A stretch of 64,000 nt of DNA from Bdellovibrionia bacterium (GTDB taxonomy: Bacteria; Bdellovibrionota; Bdellovibrionia; Bdellovibrionales; JAUICD01). Every line of letters starts with the position of its first letter. The stretch's first letter is position 1. This document shows, piece after piece, positions 45,413 to 54,447 of the stretch. The notes below the pieces were generated by a model that had not been told where the DNA came from, searched no databases, and saw only the letters and a program-made list of their open reading frames with translations. A program made the position numbers and the translations under genes. The stretch spans positions 1 to 64,000 of the forward strand of contig JAUICD010000014.1 in the NCBI GenBank assembly GCA_030427965.1, given 5' to 3'.

Positions 45413-46120
45413 TCATTCATTGAGAAAGTTATATAGAAATTCTTTTATATTTATGTCAGGAATAAAATTGTATGGTGGATAGAACTTTCCATGTCTTGAA
45501 TAGAGGCCATAGATCCATATAAAAGGTCTGCCGTAGGTGTGTTGGTATTTGACTCCCGAATCCATCCAAGAAATTGTTTTTCTCTTACCTTTTTGATTCA
45601 CCACTTTGTCTATAGGGAAGGGCTGACTCTCCTGATCAAGGGAGATCCAGCGTATATTGGAGTCTACGACAAGCCATCCTCTTTTGGTTAAGACTTCTGT
45701 CACTGTGTGAGAGTCAATTCTGGGTGTGAGCAGTGCTAGATACTTATTCTTCTTACCGTAGTAGTAGAGAGAGACATGGCGAGTTTTAAAATTATAATAT
45801 CTTAGGATTTTTTCTATAACTCGACTTCTGTCGTAGCAAAGCCCTTTTTGTTGGCGGAAGAAATTTTTAGGTTCACGCTTTTCAAATTTTGAAATACCTT
45901 CTGTTTTCGAATAAGAAATAATTCGATCCTGGATTTGGGTAATAAATTCTATTTCTTGTTCAAAGGTTTCAAGGGAGGGGGATTCTAAATCTCCCCTTAG
46001 AATTTTATTGATATAGAGGATATCTTCTCTTGTGAGATTGTTATCGACCTCTGAGTATTTTAAAAAGGCGATTGAAGAAAAAAAACAAACAAGAACAATA
46101 ACTGAAGTTCGTATTTTCAT
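45413..46120 (-). CDS. Transglutaminase-like secreted protein
   Basis: 235 residues. An N-terminal hydrophobic segment (VIVLVCFFSSIAFL) serves as signal or anchor. A Cys-His-Asp set fits the transglutaminase/papain-like fold: Cys95 in GLCYDRS, His138 in IDSHTVTEV and Asp153 in GWLVVDSN. The start overlaps the stop of the glycosyltransferase gene (46117-47349) by 4 nt, so they are co-transcribed. A cell-envelope role (cross-linking, hydrolysis, or acting on a glycan-linked peptide) is possible; no substrate can be named. Confidence 0.75.
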   Translation of the reverse strand: MKIRTSVIVLVCFFSSIAFLKYSEVDNNLTREDILYINKILRGDLESPSLETFEQEIEFITQIQDRIISYSKTEGISKFEKREPKNFFRQQKGLCYDRSRVIEKILRYYNFKTRHVSLYYYGKKNKYLALLTPRIDSHTVTEVLTKRGWLVVDSNIRWISLDQESQPFPIDKVVNQKGKRKTISWMDSGVKYQHTYGRPFIWIYGLYSRHGKFYPPYNFIPDINIKEFLYNFLNE

Positions 46121-47349
46121 AAGTTTGCTTCTTCAACGACTTGAGTTTTAAATAAATCTGTATTTATGTTTTTGTAGATATGGTTGTATTGAAAAACCCC
46201 CCTTTCCAATGAAAAGTATTTCTCAGCAGTTTTGCGGCAATTTTCTTTTGTTGGTGAGGAGCTTATAATCTCCAAAAACTTTTCAAAGGAGATATTCAAA
46301 CTTTCATTTGAATGAACAACTAGACCGGAATTGAAATCATTTAAAATTTCTTCAACATCCCCAATTCCAGGTCCTGTTAAGCAAGGTATTCCCATAGCCA
46401 AAAACTCTCCAAGCTTTGTTGGAGCTGAAGCAATTTTTGAATAAAAGGGTTTGATGAAAAATGCGGTAAAATCCATTTGAGAGATCGCGCTTGGCACCTG
46501 GTCGTGGGTAAGAGATTGAATGGTAACATTTTGGAGTGGAGTATTTTTTTTCTTAAAGAGGTTGCGGATATATTCATGGTCATTTTGATTTACTATTTCA
46601 AACTTTGAGTTTGAGTCGCGCTTAAGGAGTATTTGGTAAATCTCTAAGACGGGTTCAAACATGTACCAGCCTTGAGCATTCCCAACATAACCAAGTGTTA
46701 GGGGGTGGGCTGGTTTCTTTTTTGAAATACTGAAGTTGTCTAAATTTGTGCATGTTGATACACAGTGGAATTTTTTCATGTCGGAATTTGAATCAAGATA
46801 ATCAAAAGTCATCATTTCCTTAATGCCAGCTTTGGAGAGAGAGATGACTGCAGATGCATGTATGAGATATTGTTTTTCTAGCCACTTTACGGATTTGTAG
46901 AGAACTCCCTTACTCCACGAGCCTGTATCGACTTTTTCATCAGCCCAAAACCCGCGCATATCAAAAATAAAAGGAGTTTTAGTTGTTATCTTAATCAACA
47001 GTCCAATGAGAGCGGAGACATAGCTGCGTGTGTGTAGAAAGTGGAACTTCTTCTTTCTATTCAAACGAATTGCTAAGAGAGTGCCTGTTGCTATATCAAA
47101 AAGAGTGGCTAGGAGTGTTGGTGATTTGTGATAAGTTAGTGGTATCCACTTTCCGTTAAAGGAATGAACAAAGCTGTTTATACGTTCAACGTTTTTTTTG
47201 TTTTTTAGATCCGAAGATTTTTCAAAACTGAGTATTGTAAAAGAATGCCCATAATTTTCACTCAGAGCTTTAGCATATTGGAGAACCTGTGATTCCCCTA
47301 AAGGTTCAAGCATCCCATCATAAGAAATGTAGAGAATGCGTTTTGACAC
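46117..47349 (-). CDS. Glycosyltransferase, GT-B fold
   Basis: 410 residues of GT4-type layout. The N-terminal domain has ILYISYDGMLEPLGESQVL near the start and PFIFDMRGFWADE in the middle. The C-terminal domain has TLGYVGNAQGWYMFEPVL and KLGEFLAMGIPCLTGPG, the nucleotide-sugar loop. It probably adds one sugar of the surface polysaccharide at the cytoplasmic side of the inner membrane. It is divergent from the next glycosyltransferase across 91 nt and co-transcribed with the transglutaminase-like gene. Confidence 0.88.
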   Translation of the reverse strand: MSKRILYISYDGMLEPLGESQVLQYAKALSENYGHSFTILSFEKSSDLKNKKNVERINSFVHSFNGKWIPLTYHKSPTLLATLFDIATGTLLAIRLNRKKKFHFLHTRSYVSALIGLLIKITTKTPFIFDMRGFWADEKVDTGSWSKGVLYKSVKWLEKQYLIHASAVISLSKAGIKEMMTFDYLDSNSDMKKFHCVSTCTNLDNFSISKKKPAHPLTLGYVGNAQGWYMFEPVLEIYQILLKRDSNSKFEIVNQNDHEYIRNLFKKKNTPLQNVTIQSLTHDQVPSAISQMDFTAFFIKPFYSKIASAPTKLGEFLAMGIPCLTGPGIGDVEEILNDFNSGLVVHSNESLNISFEKFLEIISSSPTKENCRKTAEKYFSLERGVFQYNHIYKNINTDLFKTQVVEEANL

Positions 47350-47440
47350 AAATCCTCACCGTTGTTTGTTTACTGCTTCAGTCTTAATACTAGTCGAATC
47401 ATATTGGAAATGCGAGGGATTCCATTTATGCTAGACGAAT

Positions 47441-48505
47441 ATGAAAGTTCTTTTTCTTCATAAGTACAGCCAAAAAGCAGCATCTTTCCGATATCGGTTT
47501 TCACAATACTATTCTCATTTGGAAAAGTTGGGTATTGAGTGTGACACGCTTTCTTTACTTGAGGATAGCTACCTAGAAAAGAAGTACTCTAAAGAGCCAA
47601 TTTCCAAGATGGAGCTTCTAGGGTGCTATTTCAAAAGAGTAAGGAATGTATTAAAAGCTAAAAGATATGATGCAACGGTTATTTACTTTGAGCTACTACC
47701 GTATATTCCGTTCTTTATTGAAAAGTGGTTTTTAAAAAAACTGCACCCCTTTGTGATTGACATGGATGACGCCTTGTTTCTTCAGTATGACAAAAATTCA
47801 AACAGAGCTTTGAGGTGGGGACTTAAAAACAAGATTGGAAAGGTTCTTCAAGAGGCCTCCCATGTATTTGCGGGTAACCCAAACCTTGCAGCTTATGCCC
47901 ATAATTGGAATGAGAATGTTTCAGTCGTACCAACGGTTGTGGATTTGAACACTTATAGTAGTAGGAAATCGAATTTTCCAATGTCTGGTGCATTGACTGT
48001 AGGATGGATGGGATCACCATCGACTTCTCAAAGTTTGAATTTGATCAAGGACCCTCTAGAAAGGTTGGTGAATAAGAAAAATTGGAAGTTAAATCTTGTG
48101 GGGGCCTCAAGAGAGGCTATAGGTGATTGGCATCCGACTCGACCTTGGTCAGAGGAGACTTTTTTGAAAGATTTGCTGCATATGGATATTGGAATTATGC
48201 CTTTGGAGGACACTGAGTGGTCACGGGGTAAGTGCGGCTTTAAGTTGATTCAATATATGGCGTGTGGTCTCCCAGTTGTAGCCTCACCTGTTGGCGTAAA
48301 TTCTGAAATTATTGAACATGGAAAGAGTGGTTTTCTTGCAACAACAGAAAGTGAATGGAATCAGGCGTTTGATGCGTTTGACTCCAATAGAGAGCTTTTA
48401 TCCCAATTTGGCACTAGAGGATATGAACGCGTCACAACGCAATACAATGTTCAATCCCAAGCACTGGTTGTGTCTAAAATATTACATGATCTTCGGGGCT
48501 ACTAG
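47441..48505 (+). CDS. Glycosyltransferase, GT-B fold
   Basis: 354 residues. It starts VLFLHKYSQKAASFRYRFSQY, a common opening of GT4 enzymes in polysaccharide loci, and has the donor-site line FKLIQYMACGLPVVASPVGV near residue 275. The acidic FVIDMDDALFLQYD segment in the middle also recurs in this subgroup. It stands between the divergent glycosyltransferase gene and the WbpD-type acetyltransferase gene, so it likely adds another sugar of the same glycan. Donor and linkage unknown. Confidence 0.88.
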   Translation: MKVLFLHKYSQKAASFRYRFSQYYSHLEKLGIECDTLSLLEDSYLEKKYSKEPISKMELLGCYFKRVRNVLKAKRYDATVIYFELLPYIPFFIEKWFLKKLHPFVIDMDDALFLQYDKNSNRALRWGLKNKIGKVLQEASHVFAGNPNLAAYAHNWNENVSVVPTVVDLNTYSSRKSNFPMSGALTVGWMGSPSTSQSLNLIKDPLERLVNKKNWKLNLVGASREAIGDWHPTRPWSEETFLKDLLHMDIGIMPLEDTEWSRGKCGFKLIQYMACGLPVVASPVGVNSEIIEHGKSGFLATTESEWNQAFDAFDSNRELLSQFGTRGYERVTTQYNVQSQALVVSKILHDLRGY

Positions 48506-48594
48506 CTCTTAAAAACTGCTGATCATTTCGAACTTGTTTCAAAAACTCCCGATGTGTTTCTTTTTTCACTCACTTTCTATGGGAATTGATTTTC

Positions 48595-48605
48595 GTTTCA
48601 ATTGA
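48595..48605. repeat. Motif GTTTCAATTGA upstream of the WbpD-type gene
   Basis: The same 11 bases occur within the palindrome at 51860-51873 upstream of the Wzc-like gene. Here the right half reads ATTGAGTTT, so the palindrome is imperfect. It may be an operator shared by polysaccharide transcripts. Confidence 0.35.
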
Positions 48606-48661
48606 GTTTGTATGGTGCCCCTTGGGGAATATTTAAAATCCTTTGCTTTTGAGACAAAATG

Positions 48662-48690
48662 TTGTGATAGATTTATAAGTGAAATTTAAT
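48662..48690 (+). promoter_or_regulatory. Predicted promoter of the WbpD/WbpE-type genes
   Basis: TTGTGA (48662-48667), a 17-nt spacer, then TTTAAT (48685-48690), 23 nt upstream of the ATG at 48713. The spacing is ideal and the -10 box is the same as that proposed for pilM. Confidence 0.5.
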
Positions 48691-48712
48691 TTAAAGAATT
48701 GGAACAAATCTG

Positions 48713-49288
48713 ATGCGAATTCATGAAACAGCAATCATAGATGATGGTGCCAAAATTGGAGAAGGCACACGCATTTGGCATTGGGTTCATGTGTGTCGAA
48801 CTGCTGTGATTGGTCCCAATTGTTCTCTAGGGCAAAACGTCTATGTTGGAAATAATGTAAAGATTGGTGAGAACGTAAAAATTCAAAACAATGTGTCCGT
48901 ATATGATGAAGTTGAACTGGAAGATCATGTTTTCTGTGGACCGAGTTGTGTGTTCACAAATGTGTACAATCCTCGTTCAGAAATTGTAAGGAAAAATGAG
49001 TACCGTAAAACACTTGTTAAAAGAGGTGCAACTCTTGGAGCAAATTGCACGATAGTTTGCGATATAACTATTGGCGAATACGCATTTATTGCTGCAGGTG
49101 CAGTTGTCACTAAAGATGTCGCTTCTTTTGCACTTATGGTGGGTGTTCCAGCTCGACAGATTGGATGGATGAGTGCATATGGTGAAAGATTGAGTTTACC
49201 GATGGAAGGAAATGGGGAAGAGGTCTGTCCTCATACAGGAGTTGTTTATAAATTAAAAGATGGGCGTTTGGAGAAAGAGAGTAGGTGA
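48713..49288 (+). CDS. wbpD: UDP-sugar N-acetyltransferase (WbpD/WlbB type)
   Basis: A 191-residue left-handed beta-helix (hexapeptide repeat) acetyltransferase. It begins [20 protein letters not shown] and has the conserved [19 protein letters not shown] and [17 protein letters not shown] segments. This subgroup acetylates the 3-amino group of UDP-2-acetamido-3-amino-2,3-dideoxyglucuronate. Its partner aminotransferase is encoded directly after it (2 nt gap to the preferred start), as in Pseudomonas O-antigen loci. The dehydrogenase and oxidase that precede these steps are not in the window. Confidence 0.88.
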   Translation: MRIHETAIIDDGAKIGEGTRIWHWVHVCRTAVIGPNCSLGQNVYVGNNVKIGENVKIQNNVSVYDEVELEDHVFCGPSCVFTNVYNPRSEIVRKNEYRKTLVKRGATLGANCTIVCDITIGEYAFIAAGAVVTKDVASFALMVGVPARQIGWMSAYGERLSLPMEGNGEEVCPHTGVVYKLKDGRLEKESR

Positions 49289-49289
49289 T

Positions 49290-50375
49290 ATGGATTTTAT
49301 TGATTTAAAAACTCAGCAGAAGAAGATCAAACCTGAATTAGACAAACGAATTGCCGCTGTTCTTGAGCACGGACAATATATATTGGGTCCTGAAATTGAT
49401 GAATTGGAATCACGCCTTGCCGAGTATGTTGGTGTAAAGCACTGTATTGGCGTTTCAAGCGGTACGGATGCGCTCTTGATACCACTTTTGGCATATGGAA
49501 TTGGTCCAGGAGATGAGGTGATTGTCCCGGCCTTTTCTTTCTTTGCAACATGCGAGGTCGTGGCACTTCTTGGGGCAAAACCAGTATTTGTGGATGTGGA
49601 GAAGGGTACGTGTAATATGTCAATTTCTTCATTGAAAGATTCTATTTCAAATCGAACAAAAGCGATAATGCCAGTGAGTTTGTATGGGCAATGCTCAGAT
49701 ATGGATGAAATTCGTGAGGTGGCAGGGGGTATTCCTATTATAGAAGATGCGGCTCAAAGTTTTGGAGCAACCTACAAGGGTAAAAAATCTTGTGCATTAA
49801 GTGAAGTTGGAGCAACGAGTTTTTTTCCGTCTAAGCCGCTTGGAGGATATGGAGATGCTGGAGCGCTGTTTACAGATGACGACTCATTAGCAAAAACGAT
49901 GCGAGAGATCAGTCGACATGGGGATGTGTCTAGGTATTCTCACTCGAGAATTGGGATAAATGGCAGGCTTGATACTTTGCAAGCTGCTGTTTTGAACGCA
50001 AAGTTTGATATTTTTCCCCGTGAAGTTGAAGAGCGACTGAGAATCGGAAATGCTTATATCAAAAAAATAGAAAATTTGAACTGCGGTGTGACCACTTTAG
50101 AAGTGAAAGAAGATAGAACCTCTGTTTTTGGACAATTTACCATTCGGGTTTCAGATCGTGATGGATTTAGAAAACACATGGATAGTGTGGGAATTCCGAC
50201 AGCCGTTCATTATCCATCTGTGTTACCAGATCAAGTCGCGATAGCTGATACGGATTGCAATGTTCCAAATTCTAGAGAGCTATCAGGGGAAGTTGTGAGT
50301 TTGCCCATGCATCCTTATTTATCTGAGAATGATCAAGATAAAATTGTCGAAGAGATAGCGAGTTTTTTTAAATGA
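49290..50375 (+). CDS. wbpE: PLP-dependent sugar aminotransferase (WbpE/WlbC type)
   Basis: 361 residues of the DegT/DnrJ/EryC1 family. It begins MDFIDLKTQQKKIKPELDKR, exactly the N-terminus typical of this subgroup; a GTG/ATG further upstream would add ten residues that overlap the previous gene and is not preferred. The PLP lysine is in FFPSKPLGGYGDAG, and the substrate loop ends in SRIGINGRLDTLQAA. It aminates the 3-keto position of a UDP-glucuronate derivative, providing the substrate for the acetyltransferase encoded upstream. Confidence 0.9.
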   Translation: MDFIDLKTQQKKIKPELDKRIAAVLEHGQYILGPEIDELESRLAEYVGVKHCIGVSSGTDALLIPLLAYGIGPGDEVIVPAFSFFATCEVVALLGAKPVFVDVEKGTCNMSISSLKDSISNRTKAIMPVSLYGQCSDMDEIREVAGGIPIIEDAAQSFGATYKGKKSCALSEVGATSFFPSKPLGGYGDAGALFTDDDSLAKTMREISRHGDVSRYSHSRIGINGRLDTLQAAVLNAKFDIFPREVEERLRIGNAYIKKIENLNCGVTTLEVKEDRTSVFGQFTIRVSDRDGFRKHMDSVGIPTAVHYPSVLPDQVAIADTDCNVPNSRELSGEVVSLPMHPYLSENDQDKIVEEIASFFK

Positions 50376-50384
50376 GTGCACGTT

Positions 50385-51716
50385 CTAAGTTTTAGGTTGT
50401 ATTTCCGGTTGCACATCATGATCCTCTCTTATGTTGGTGAGATGAATGATGTAGAGAAGCAGGTTGATGAGGATAGGAAGAATTTGTAATTTGAATCGTA
50501 CGGCACTGCCTAAGTTTTGGTAAGAGACAAATCCATAGATAAACGCCCAGATAAAAATATATAAGCCAGCCCATTGAATTTCAGGGCGTTTAAAGGTTTC
50601 ACGGCGCGCCCTTTTGAGTCCAATTAAAAAGAGAGCAAGAAGTATAAAATTCTCAAGCCCGGCAAGTGATCCAAACACGGACTTGATTTCAAAAGGAAGT
50701 GGACGAAAGACTGCCGCAAAAACTCCTTTTGGGGAAAAGAGAAGCATGTCCTGAATAGAGTGAAATTCAGGCACTTCTTGCCCCGCGCCTCCACGACTCC
50801 AACTACGTGATATTCTTTGTGATGTTTCAACAACCTCTTGTGCTGAGTCTACGTTGAATCGTTCTTGGAATTTTTCGAATACAAATAAGAAAACCACAGC
50901 AATTGAACCTGTAACGGCAATTTTTTTGACAGCCCCAATTTTGCTTTTATAAACCAATACCATACCTAATGGAGCTAGCAAAATAAGTCCTGACCAAACG
51001 CGAATTCCAGAAGCAATGAACACCCCAAGGGCAATCCAAATTGTACTGACGGCTTGTTTTTTTTGAATCAAAGAAAGCGCACCATAGGTGTATATGGATA
51101 TCCCCAGAAGTGTTACTGGGTCTTTTCCTAAAATGGATGACCAAAATAGAATAGATGGAAACAAATGAAGAAGGTAAAGTAACTTGATGGAGTCTTTGCC
51201 CCAGAAATTTCGAAAGGCAAGGTAAAATATATTGATTGCAGTAAAGCCTATAAAAGAAAAAATAACTTTGAGTGCGTGGTAAGAGTCGTTGACAGGAAGA
51301 AAGTGATTCATCATCCATGAGAGACTTCCTATTATGGAGGTGCCATGTCCGTAGCTGACTTGTTCAAAGGGAAAGTAAGAGAACTTTGATGTCAGGAAGT
51401 ACTGGTAGGCATCCAATCCATATCGGTCTTCATAGAAAAGCATTGCAACTAGGGTCACTAAACACCTTATGACCCAGAGGAAAGGAAGGTGGCGGAAAAA
51501 AGTTTTGAAGTTTGGAAGAAGAGTTAGAATAACAAAAAAGAACAGGGCCCAACCTAGGGCAATAGTGAAATCTCCTGTTAATCTATTACTAGGGATGTTA
51601 TGGCCAAGGGATTGAATCGTACCAAATACGGAAGGTATTACTAGACCAAGGCCGATAAAAAATAAACCTATAGCTAAAAATAAAAGGAACTGGAGAGCTC
51701 CAGTTTTAAGTTTCAT
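50385..51716 (-). CDS. Polytopic membrane protein, possible polysaccharide polymerase (Wzy-like)
   Basis: 443 residues with about 11-12 predicted membrane helices and short loops. The line FPSILFWSSILGKDPVTLLG (about 188-207), with a charged KD pair, occurs in O-antigen polymerase- and EpsG-like proteins. Sequence in this class is so variable that I rely on topology and context. Its place between sugar-enzyme genes and the Wzc-like gene fits polymerisation of repeat units at the periplasmic face. It is convergent to the aminotransferase gene and divergent from the Wzc-like gene. Confidence 0.6.
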   Translation of the reverse strand: MKLKTGALQFLLFLAIGLFFIGLGLVIPSVFGTIQSLGHNIPSNRLTGDFTIALGWALFFFVILTLLPNFKTFFRHLPFLWVIRCLVTLVAMLFYEDRYGLDAYQYFLTSKFSYFPFEQVSYGHGTSIIGSLSWMMNHFLPVNDSYHALKVIFSFIGFTAINIFYLAFRNFWGKDSIKLLYLLHLFPSILFWSSILGKDPVTLLGISIYTYGALSLIQKKQAVSTIWIALGVFIASGIRVWSGLILLAPLGMVLVYKSKIGAVKKIAVTGSIAVVFLFVFEKFQERFNVDSAQEVVETSQRISRSWSRGGAGQEVPEFHSIQDMLLFSPKGVFAAVFRPLPFEIKSVFGSLAGLENFILLALFLIGLKRARRETFKRPEIQWAGLYIFIWAFIYGFVSYQNLGSAVRFKLQILPILINLLLYIIHLTNIREDHDVQPEIQPKT

Positions 51717-51859
51717 TTCTTTATTTTATATAACTTGTACGTTCTTTGTCATTGATGAAATTACAGCCTTATGTCGAGTCCAAAATGTCTCAAAGTTGAA
51801 AAAAATGAGCAGTACGTTTTCATTTGTTCCATAGTTTTGTCGATAAAGAAGAGTTAGTG

Positions 51860-51873
51860 GTTTCAATTGAAAC
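51860..51873. promoter_or_regulatory. Perfect 14-bp palindrome GTTTCAATTGAAAC upstream of the Wzc-like gene
   Basis: It lies 10 nt before the GTG start of the Wzc-like gene, just before its ribosome site. The left 11 bases recur upstream of the WbpD-type gene. It could be an operator or a short mRNA hairpin affecting initiation. Confidence 0.4.
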
Positions 51874-51882
51874 GGAGTTTAA

Positions 51883-53937
51883 GTGAACGGAAATACTATG
51901 AAAGCTTCGGCTCTTCATACAATACTCATTCTGACTAAAAAATACGCACGACTTATTGTCGGAGTATTGGGATGTGCTGCAATTGTAGTAAGCCTTGAAC
52001 ACACGTTTTTTCCTTCATTTCAGTCTTCTTCGAAGTTAAATATTAAAACTCGAGAAACGAGTCAGTTGTTAACTACTGCTGCAAAAATCAGTGGTTATGA
52101 TTACAATAGCTACTCACAATACGATCAAGCAGATAAGTATTTAAAAATGTTGACCACACATCAGTACTTTATTGCTTTGGGAAAGGCTATTCGCGAGTCA
52201 GACCAGTATAAACTGTTTCTTGCTGTAGATGACCTTGCTCGGACTCCAAGGTACAAACGGCTTTTTAAAGGAAGTTTCAACCAAGTTCAAAAGGGCAAAA
52301 AGCACGTAACGAAGTATTCGGATTATGAAATCGGCTCAACAGCATCTTCTTGGGTGAGTTTTTCAAAGAACGACTATGATTCAATTCTTGTATCGGTGGT
52401 TATGCCAAATAAAGAAATGGCAGTCCATTTGAACAATATTGCAAGCCAAGTGGCGGTCGATTCATTGACAGCATATGAGAAAAAAGAAATTCAAGAGGTT
52501 GAGGAGTTTCTTGAGAACGAATTAAATCTTCTTGAAAACAAGATAAGAAAGTTTAGTCGAGAGGCGATTGAATTGCATATACGAGCAGGCAGTCGTTCCA
52601 ACGGGCAAATCAATAGAGAACAGGTGGAGCTTCAGGCCTTTGAGCTTCGTAAAGAAATTCAGGCAGTCCGTACAGACATAACAGAAATGAATTCACTGAA
52701 AGATCGTTTGGGTCAGCAGGTATCAGCCTTAAAGAGAGAGCGCCAGCCAGCCTCTTATCTAGAAGAATTGAAATCTACGATTTTAGGGCAACGATCCCAA
52801 CTCAATGAAGAAATTCGACTTTTAAATATTCGCAAAAATGCCCTCGAATCTTCTTTGCAGGGAATATTGGAACTTCCTGTTGCTGATATAGAGCAAGAGA
52901 TAAAAACTGTACAGCAAAAAATTGATCTCAATCACACTCTATTTGAAGGTTTAAAGAAGCAGTTGTTTGACATGAAAATCTATAAAATCAGTTTGAATAA
53001 CAAGGTGCGAATATACGACAAAGCAAGTCTCAGCTTTGCTACAATACAAGTTCCCTTGAGGTCGAAACTCTTATTGTCTTTTGCCTTTGTTGTTCTTTTA
53101 CTGGCAGGTCTTATATATACACTTGAGTACATTAATCCAACTGTTCGATCAAAAGCAGACATTGAAAAAATGGGAATCTTCTTTGCTGGTGAAATTCCCC
53201 AAATTGGTAAAAGATCAAATTTTATCAGAACAATCAAAAGTCAATCCAATCAAGATGAATCTATACTCTGTAACTTTGATGTCAATAATGTTGTAACCAC
53301 AGCATTTCGATATATTCGTACGCGTATTTTACAGAGAGTTGAGCTTTCTCAAGGTAAAGAGATTAAAGTTATGTCTATAGTGAGCCCATCCAGAGGTGAA
53401 GGGAAATCCATTGTTTCTGCAAACCTAGCTGGAAGTCTTGGGAAAATTGGTAAAAAAACGTTGATAGTTGATTGTGATGTTAAATTATTTAATAACACTC
53501 ACATCTATGGAATTCGCAATGAAGTTGGTTTAACTGAGATACTCTCGGGTGAAAAAACAGTAAAAGAAGTTTTAATAACAGGCATACAGTCAGGTGTTGA
53601 TTTTATTCCGTCTGGAAAACTGGGAATCAGTGGAGTTGAGTATATTTCATCAGAGAGGTTTGGAGAGTTTATTCGATCCATGCGTGAAATCTATGATTTC
53701 ATTATTCTTGAAACAGCAGCATATGATTCAGGCCCTGAGGCTATAATTGCAACCCGGTCAGCTGATGTCCCAGTTATCGTTACATCAAAATTTGAAACAG
53801 GGATGAGTGACCTTGAAAAACTCATGGATGGACTTTCGGCGCTGGATTTTAAAATTGTATTTGGAGTTTTGAATCGTGTGGATGAATCAGAACTTTCAAG
53901 TTTTGGATATGGTTATCTGGAAAATCGATCAGCATAG
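51883..53937 (+). CDS. Wzc-like polysaccharide chain-length / tyrosine-kinase-type protein
   Basis: 684 residues. The Wzz part has membrane helices near about 20-40 and 385-405, with a long coiled coil between (about 195-340). The BY-kinase-like part has Walker A PSRGEGKSIVSA (near 505), Walker A' TLIVDCDVK and a Walker B-like FIILETAAY. Walker B normally ends in a catalytic Asp (IID), here replaced by Glu. Only two tyrosines (GYGYLEN) remain at the C-terminus instead of a cluster. GTG 51883 and ATG 51898 are both possible starts. Autokinase activity is therefore uncertain. It controls length or export of the surface glycan with the SLBB protein encoded 9 nt downstream. Confidence 0.85.
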   Translation: MNGNTMKASALHTILILTKKYARLIVGVLGCAAIVVSLEHTFFPSFQSSSKLNIKTRETSQLLTTAAKISGYDYNSYSQYDQADKYLKMLTTHQYFIALGKAIRESDQYKLFLAVDDLARTPRYKRLFKGSFNQVQKGKKHVTKYSDYEIGSTASSWVSFSKNDYDSILVSVVMPNKEMAVHLNNIASQVAVDSLTAYEKKEIQEVEEFLENELNLLENKIRKFSREAIELHIRAGSRSNGQINREQVELQAFELRKEIQAVRTDITEMNSLKDRLGQQVSALKRERQPASYLEELKSTILGQRSQLNEEIRLLNIRKNALESSLQGILELPVADIEQEIKTVQQKIDLNHTLFEGLKKQLFDMKIYKISLNNKVRIYDKASLSFATIQVPLRSKLLLSFAFVVLLLAGLIYTLEYINPTVRSKADIEKMGIFFAGEIPQIGKRSNFIRTIKSQSNQDESILCNFDVNNVVTTAFRYIRTRILQRVELSQGKEIKVMSIVSPSRGEGKSIVSANLAGSLGKIGKKTLIVDCDVKLFNNTHIYGIRNEVGLTEILSGEKTVKEVLITGIQSGVDFIPSGKLGISGVEYISSERFGEFIRSMREIYDFIILETAAYDSGPEAIIATRSADVPVIVTSKFETGMSDLEKLMDGLSALDFKIVFGVLNRVDESELSSFGYGYLENRSA

Positions 53938-53946
53938 GAAGGCAAG

Positions 53947-54447
53947 ATGAAAAAGATTTTCATGATTTTTTTGGCAATGAACTTCGCAACAGTTCCAGTA
54001 TTTGCTCGACAAACTGATAGGATGAAAAGACCGTTCACGAATGAAGAAGTCGATGTGCGACTTTCTGAGTTTTTTTACCGTAAAAGCTACGGAAAAGTCT
54101 TAGTTCCTGTGAAGTTGATGGGAGATGTGGAGAAACCGGGTCTCTATCATGTCCCACATGCGACGGATTTGGCTACACTACTTAGCATATCGGGTGGACC
54201 AAGTAGAACAGCTGAAGCGGATTCGATTCTTGTGAGTCGTGCTGGAGGAAGGTCTTCAGAAGAAGTGGATATTGAAGATCTTGTAAAAGGAGAGCAAAAA
54301 ATTCGTTTAACGGGCGGTGAAACAATCTGGGTTCCTCCACGTGAGGGGTTGGTGGATGGTACAACTTATACCACTATTGCAGCAGTGGCTGGAGTCTTGG
54401 GGATTGTTCTTTCGGGCTTTCTTATTGCGGATCAACTCAAAGATTGA
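53947..54447 (+). CDS. Short SLBB-domain export protein (Wza-related)
   Basis: 166 residues. The signal peptide is KIFMIFLAMNFATVPVFA. One SLBB domain runs from VPVKLMGDVEKPGLYHVP to about residue 120. A C-terminal membrane helix (about 140-160, AAVAGVLGIVLSGFLIA) ends it. A full Wza protein has an N-terminal polysaccharide-export (PES) domain and several SLBB domains; the PES domain is absent here. It may be an inner-membrane accessory instead of the outer-membrane channel. Convergent with rfbB, overlapping it by 16 nt at the 3' ends. Confidence 0.78.
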   Translation: MKKIFMIFLAMNFATVPVFARQTDRMKRPFTNEEVDVRLSEFFYRKSYGKVLVPVKLMGDVEKPGLYHVPHATDLATLLSISGGPSRTAEADSILVSRAGGRSSEEVDIEDLVKGEQKIRLTGGETIWVPPREGLVDGTTYTTIAAVAGVLGIVLSGFLIADQLKD

